A stretch of 64,000 bases of DNA from Bombus terrestris (lineage: Eukaryota > Arthropoda > Insecta > Hymenoptera > Apidae), in contig NC_063271.1 of assembly GCF_910591885.1 (NCBI RefSeq), positions 3,713,001 to 3,777,000 on the forward strand. Reading direction: 5' to 3'. Of the stretch, positions 58,240 through 64,000 are shown in pieces. Numbering within the stretch: the stretch's first letter is position 1; every line of letters begins with the position of its first letter. The position numbers were made by a program, and so were the translations under genes. The notes under the pieces are model-generated. The model was not told where the DNA came from. It did no database searches and worked only from the letters and a program-made list of their open reading frames with translations.

Positions 58240-60616
58240 TCATTCAGCAATTTTAGCTTTTTTCTGTTTGCGTTCTTCCTTGCGCTTTTGTTTCTCAGCG
58301 GTGTCATGCAGCCGCCTCTTTTTGCGAAGAAGCCATATTTCCTTAGCTCTCTCTTTACGACCATCCATCATGCTCCTATACAACTTGCGATGTTTCTTTT
58401 TGATCATTCGTTCTCGTAATCGGTACTCTTGCCTTTCTTGCCGTTTCTTCTCCCATGGATCCTCCTTCGTCACTTCTCCAGTTTTGACTTTCATTTTCTG
58501 TAATTAAAAGTATATACAAAATAAGTATATACAGATATTCGTATAAAAGCATACACAAGGATATGTTTGGAAATAATGAACCTTTTTCAATCGATTTCGT
58601 TGTAGTTCTTTTTCACTTATTCCGTCCGAAATTTTACTCGCTTCAATTTCCTCCTTCAAATCTTCTTCAGAATCTCTTTCCTCTGTTTCATCTTCTTCTC
58701 TTTCCTCTTCATTTTCTGTCTCTTCTTCGGATTCGTCTTCATCTAATAAATAAGAAAAATTAATTTTTTATTACTTATTGCCTATTAATAATTATTTAAT
58801 TAAAATACGAATACGCACCATCGTTAAGCTTAAATTCAGGGTCCATAAGAGCACGTTCCTCTGGTGGAATGTAAGTTTGATCATGGCGACTGTCCGAGAA
58901 TGGCGAAAGATGTGGCGGAAGTACACAACCCATTAAATATTTCTCTACAGGTAACAATTCTCTAGCATTCACTGAATCAAAAATCCATTGTGGTTGTACA
59001 TAATATCTATAAAAACATCAGCTAATTAAGATATTGATTAAAAACTCGATAATAAAAAAGATATTTCTAAGCATTACCTAGAAATATACTGCTTTTCCAT
59101 ACTAGGTCTATCCACTATATGATGCGTTATAGTTTCGTCGTTTTCATCGAATGTCGCCCCAACAAAGAGTAATTTATCCCAAGATACTTCGGCTCCGAAA
59201 CAACGTAAAATAAAAACTAAAGGTTCTCTTGGTATTTCTCTATTCAAGAAGACTTTCAAACCTTTAAAGATTGTTTTTAACTTTTTTATTTTTTCTGCTT
59301 CTATTATTGCTTCTTCCAGTTTTGTAGCATCATCTTCCTAAAATGAGTAATTATATATGAATGTTAAGAAAAGTAAAATATTCAGTTAATTTCTTCATAC
59401 ATTTGCAAATTTATCCATCTCCAATTCTTCATCTTCTGTATTTTGCAATGTAGGATCAAGGTTCACTAACGGTACACTCAAAGCAGCTATTCTTTCTGAT
59501 ACATATGCTTCCTCGTCCACGAGTATTTTTTCACTATTATCTACACATCAAATATTTCTATTACACAACCATAAAATCGATCACCTACATAAAAATATTT
59601 CAGGAAAATCGTCTTACCACTAGTAGTGAGTTTTGGAGGATAATATAAATTAAGGGTATGATACAGCCTAAAGTTCACAAAGCCTAACATCGTAATGTAG
59701 AATTCTACAAATATGGACATCATTTTAAAATCAACATCATTTTTTGCTTGGGGCTCAAAACTGAAATGATGAGGCACAATCCAGGTTATTATTTGTCCTT
59801 TAATTTCAGCTTGATAATAATATCCCTTAATGGATACAAATACTTTGCGTAAAGCTTTAGCAGCAATTACAGCATGTAAAAATTCAATTGTCAATCTTCT
59901 ACATAATAAAGACTGATCTCTTGGTATATGCTTAAGAGATGGAAATGTACTGAACAAGAAACATAAAGTCAAACAATCATCCAGATCTCTAAGCGCATCA
60001 ATAAATGTAGGATAACGCTCTTTAACAATGTGATCTAATTTCAAAGTAGGATGGTTACTTAGATATCTTTTCATATCTGAAAATTCTTTCAAAGCCCTTG
60101 CTCTTCCAACTTTCTTATTAAATACCTAAGGAAATATAATTTTTGTAAATATTTGACCTTTGGATTATAGTATTGTAATATTCAAATTAAACATACCTTT
60201 AATTCTCTTAATTTCCATATTATTGGTTCATGCATCAAAAATTGAATGTCTTTTTTGTGATATAATGTTTTAATACCAGGTTGTCCCTTCTGTGCCCTTT
60301 TACGATTACGTGGTTCTCTTGGATATATGCCCTTTAATATACATAGTCTACGGAAATCTATTAATGTAAGCTGTAACTTTTTTAAGGCAGCTTTCCGTGA
60401 CATAAATTGTGCTCCCTCCCCAGCCTGATACTACAAATATAAAAGGGGTTTTAACAATAAAACAAAAATACTTTTAAAAGATAATCAATATGTATATTTT
60501 CAAATTTCCTCTATTCTTTATAAGAAAAAGTAACCTCAATTACAGTTACATAAATGATTTTCAAGAAAACCATAAATAATCTTAACAAATACCTTTTTCT
60601 TTCCTATTACGACCAT
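58240..60616 (-). CDS. Pes: Pescadillo homolog, complete, 590 aa
   Basis: Pescadillo is the PeBoW-complex protein needed for 60S ribosomal subunit maturation in the nucleolus. Eight exons join in frame: 60593-60616, 60197-60430, 59618-60125, 59401-59540, 59078-59337, 58819-59006, 58582-58742 and 58240-58497. The Pes N-domain covers residues 1 to about 280, with DFRRLCILKGIYPREP and the diagnostic RYPTFIDALRDLDDCL. A BRCT domain at about 325-430 spans exons 5-6 (FKGLKVFLNREIP to QPQWIFDSVNARELLP). An acidic Glu/Asp stretch (exon 7) and a Lys/Arg-rich tail (exon 8) follow. Length matches the human protein (588). Exon 2 starts at TATCAG because the result, MVVIGKKKYQAGEG, resembles the conserved start. 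The donor after exon 7 is the weak GTTCAT. It lies 312 nt downstream of pelo on the same strand. Confidence 0.96.
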
Positions 60617-60856
60617 TTTATATCACGACCCTTATGCAATAAAAATGTAAAACTATATAAACATAAAAAATAATTTACGATAGATCCACGTGATTCACGA
60701 GACAAAATAACAGAAGACTCACTCAAGAACTTAGAAATATAAAACAGCGCCACCATGTGACAAATCCAATAACATATTCTTAAACGTTTAATAAAACGAA
60801 AGACAACAGGTGAGAAAAATATAAGATCTGCGACTTTTGTTATTAATATATCTTAT

Positions 60857-60862
60857 TTTATT
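60857..60862 (-). terminator. Poly(A) signal of pelo
   Basis: AATAAA on the minus strand, about 65 nt past the stop codon, before the Pes start at 60616. Confidence 0.6.
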
Positions 60863-60927
60863 GTATTTTTGATTGCGCACAGCACAAACAGATAGAAAGC
60901 TATACGTTGGCGTATTATTTAGACATC

Positions 60928-62691
60928 TTAATCATCTTCGTCTGAATCACTTTCACCATCGCTTTCGTCCTCTAATTCTGGCATAGGAAAACGTAGTATA
61001 GCTGCTATTCCAGTAAGTTGATCCAATTCTGTATGGAACATTAAAAATATTGTACGAACATTTTAAAATATCAAAACTTGAACAACTTAGAACTCGTTAA
61101 CTTACGTTCACCGGATACATGCAAACTCGAAAATATTTTTACATCCCCACCAGAATCTCTCACACTTTCAACCAATTCGACATATTCTTTTCTTATATTA
61201 ACATCTTGACATCTAGATATAATTATTATAATTGTAAATATATGAATATAATATACTATAAAAAAGAAAGATTATTGTACCATTGTTTACCTAAATAATT
61301 TATCTGAAATAAGTAATGTTTCAATAGCTTGAGATTCATTAGCTTTCTCAATGTGCTTCTTCCCATAAAAAGCTCTTGAAGGATCAGTTTGTAATATTGT
61401 ATAAAATGTCTCTAGTGTTTTCACTTCACTTGATGCTTTCGTATCCGAGATTCGCGACATTACTGTAGGCTCAGCTAATATTTCTATTGTAAAAAAAAAG
61501 ATAATAAGATGTGCATTATTATATTCACTTAGTCTGAAGAATTTAATATACCTTTCAATGAATGTTTGAAACCAGAACTAGAATGCACAAGTAAGAATTT
61601 GCCTTTATTTTCTAATACTATTTTATTATCCGATTTAATGGCCTGTTGTATCATGTAATCCATAAATTGATCTTTGACAAAGCCAGGACTTGCAAGAATA
61701 ATACATTTCACGATATCAAAATTGATGTGTCTCAAAATTCCTTGCATTATGTTATCATAAAATCTTGTTAAACCCTAAAAAATTCATATAATATGAAAAT
61801 TTTATTGGTGATATTCAACATTAATTTAAACACAAGTTTTATATATATATATATATATAACCTTTTCATGCTGTGAAACATTTCCTTTTCTCTTTCTAGG
61901 GATAACTTGATCTATTTTTACACGAACAATTGTCATATTAGAAGTTATTAAGCAAATATGTGCTATACCTTCTTGCATTACTACGGCAGCAACATCTGCA
62001 TTCTAAAATATAATAAAATAAAGTATTCTGTTTTATAAAATTCCAACAGTGATTTTTGTTATTACTCTTATTATTATAATCTTACTTGTGTAGGATCACA
62101 CGCAGTATCAACTCTTTCCAAAGAAATAGAATCCCATTTAACTTTGGTAATTGTAAATTTTCTATTTTGTTCTACATCCAGTGTATGATATGCTCCCATC
62201 TAAAAATAATTATAAGTCAAATATATTTTTGATAATTTGTTGAATACTTCTAAATTACTTTACCTTAACATATTTATTTTCTTCTACATTTCTACCTTTC
62301 AGTCTTAAAACACATGCCTGTGTATCAAAATCAATACCTTCAACACATATAGTCAAAGTAGTTCTGACTCTATAATTGTTAGAACTACCAGTTGCAGATT
62401 CCATTTGCACCTTTCTACACATATAACAATATTAAATTAAGTATTAAGATTTATTCCATATACAATTAACATTAAAGTTCCTACCTAATAGTGGAACAAC
62501 TGACAAAATCTCCTTCAGCAATAAGATTATATGCATGCCACATATCTTCTGTATTTTCTGGGACAAGGGACACACTCCTAATAATTTTGTTTTTCTTTTA
62601 AATTCTATTGTTCACTTATATTATGATTCATTAAGAACATTAATACTCACCCCTCTCCATCTTTATCAACATTCTTAAACACAAGCTTCAT
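60928..62691 (-). CDS. pelo: Pelota homolog, complete, 387 aa
   Basis: Pelota (Dom34) pairs with Hbs1 to recognise stalled ribosomes and start no-go or non-stop decay; it is an eRF1 relative without the peptide-release GGQ motif. Nine exons join in frame: 62651-62691, 62485-62577, 62264-62414, 62086-62199, 61862-62002, 61552-61774, 61291-61483, 61106-61212 and 60928-61028. The N domain starts MKLVFKNVDKDGEG and has EDMWHAYNLI. The central domain has IPRKRKG and GLTRFYDNIMQGILRH with LASPGFVKDQF. The C domain has AFYGKKHIEKA and ends in an acidic tail, ESDSDEDD. Length matches human pelota (385). No GGQ is seen, as expected. The donor of the fifth intron is the weak GTTATA. A possible 5' UTR acceptor lies just upstream of the ATG. 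Confidence 0.97.
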
Positions 62692-63530
62692 TTTTCATAC
62701 AAGCTTTTTATTTACTAAACCTAAAAATTTTTTTATATTAAACATTAAATCCTCTTTCTATCAGTCTTAGGCAACTTAATTAATAAATATTAAAATACAT
62801 TTTTTAAACGAATTTTGATACAATGCTTGTGCTGATCTTGTCTTGTCTTACAAGGGTTTCAAAGTTCATTCGACATATTACACAATTAACAACAAGAAGA
62901 AGTACAAACACTGAAAAAATTTATTTACGAGACGCTTTTACAAATTATTATACATATTAACTTGAAATCAATGGTATAACAGGTTAAGTTCGTATGATGT
63001 CAGGATAATAGTTTTATGATAGCTAACTAAATTACGTAATTACCTTAAGAATAATTATACAAATCTGTATTTAAGAAAATTCGACACTCCATGTTCTAAG
63101 CTTAATTAGAATAACGTAAAATAAATGGAACCATATGTCAAACATGATACTTTTCTGTCGGTCGACAGTCATTATTCCTAGAACGAGGTTTACAGATGGC
63201 GTAAAGCAAAATTCCAAAAGATGAGATAAAAAATATTATTAACTAAGAGTCATAAAGCATAGATTGGACTTGTATCTCGTCTGTGTCATAAAGTTCCCCT
63301 TTTTACAACAGGAAAATGTCAATTAATTATATCAATTGATTACATTAATTACATTATATATTGATTAGATAATGTACAACTTTGTAAATACATATATATT
63401 TATCATAAATGATATTTTTTATATATTCATTATTTATATCTTACATATTGCTTAAGTGCGTGTATTAATTAATTAATAAAAATATTTTGCTCGTTATACA
63501 ATACATACATATATACACGTACATACATGC

Positions 63531-63562
<32 letters not shown>

Positions 63563-63631
63563 TTATATTTATTCATTTATTTATTTATTTTTATCTTTCT
63601 ATTTATATAATTTAAATAATTTTATATACAT
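62692..63631. other. Spacer between pelo and the AIP-like gene
   Basis: AT-rich, CpG-poor spacer. It should hold the pelo promoter and the AIP-like 3' UTR. Minus-strand GTAAGAC near 62850 and an AG near 62720 could bound a 5' UTR intron of pelo. It contains an AT microsatellite at 63531-63554. Confidence 0.6.
63531..63554. repeat. AT microsatellite, followed by TTTA repeats
   Basis: A pure (AT)n run, then (TTTA)n to about 63595. The latter supplies several AATAAA matches on the minus strand, plausible poly(A) signals for the AIP-like gene. Confidence 0.85.
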
Positions 63632-64000
63632 TTATCGAAATAGTTTTAATAATTTCTTCTTTTCTATTTGATCGTTTTCTTTAATAGCTGCAGAAAATGC
63701 TTGTAACTCCTTTTCAACTGTATTTTGTAATGTAGGATCCAATTCAACAGCTTTTGTTAAATCTTTGATAGCGTTTTCTTTATCCCATGCACCTATATAT
63801 GCTTTACCTCTCTTATATAATGCTTTTACATTATCTAAGAATAATATATATTATTAACATATTCAATTTGTTTATATGATCTATAGTAGTTTATATGATC
63901 TAAAGTAGCAAACCTGGATCATGTTTAAGTACTGTTGTGCAATGTTCAATAACTGCATAATATTCCTTTTGAATTAATTTACATTGTGCATAATTTAGAA
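63632..64000 (-). CDS. AIP: AIP-like immunophilin/TPR co-chaperone, C-terminal end (partial)
   Basis: The final two exons of a TPR protein: 63914-64000 (cut by the window edge) and 63632-63834, ending TAA. The product reads LNYAQCKLIQKEYYAVIEHC, a junction at LKHDP/DN, then VKALYKRGKAYIGAWDKENA and AVELDPTL, with a helical end KKKLLKLFR. This order and the NYxQCKL and KRGKA motifs match the third TPR and C-terminal helix of aryl-hydrocarbon-receptor-interacting protein, an Hsp90 co-chaperone. The FKBP-like domain and first TPRs would be beyond 64000. Another FKBP-TPR protein is the main alternative. The donor between the exons is GTTTGC, a weak match. Confidence 0.85.

Noticed and set aside
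57668..58243. Two minus-strand frames next to the Pes 3' end
   Set aside because: No splice signals join them and their content is AT-rich or unpatterned.

Overview
This is an insect nuclear genomic window, most likely from a bee or another hymenopteran. Genes are split into many short exons with GT-AG introns, the DNA is AT-rich, and an essentially CpG-poor housekeeping block sits beside a CpG-rich developmental gene and spacer. The order is inferred from these traits and is not proven. Every gene I could support lies on the minus strand, so each reads from high to low coordinates.

Positions 26-27342 hold the 5' portion of one giant gene, which I identify as dumpy (dp), the apical extracellular-matrix tether protein. 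I traced 43 consecutive coding exons whose reading phases all agree. They encode about 5,439 residues: a signal peptide, a short LDLa-like cysteine patch, a long series of EGF/Ca-EGF modules alternating with short DPY-type cysteine modules, one 4,080-nt exon encoding a Thr/Ser mucin-like domain with two families of tandem repeats, and then EGF/DPY modules again. The gene continues past position 1, and its C-terminus lies outside the window.

Positions 27343-55565 are a roughly 28-kb spacer with no convincing gene. It holds microsatellites, strand-asymmetric purine or pyrimidine tracts, a hairpin, one TATA-like site and several candidate splice donors that could belong to the unlocated dumpy 5' UTR. 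At 55566-56316 there are two weak candidate exons of an unrecognised minus-strand gene.

Positions 58240-64000 hold three compact housekeeping genes in tandem: pescadillo (Pes, complete, 8 exons, 590 aa, ribosome biogenesis), pelota (pelo, complete, 9 exons, 387 aa, ribosome rescue), and the last two exons of an AIP-like TPR co-chaperone gene that begins beyond position 64000. Pes and pelo both act around the ribosome, but each appears to have its own promoter and poly(A) signal. I found no RNA gene, CRISPR array or intact transposon. The most noteworthy content is the mucin-like minisatellite exon inside dumpy.
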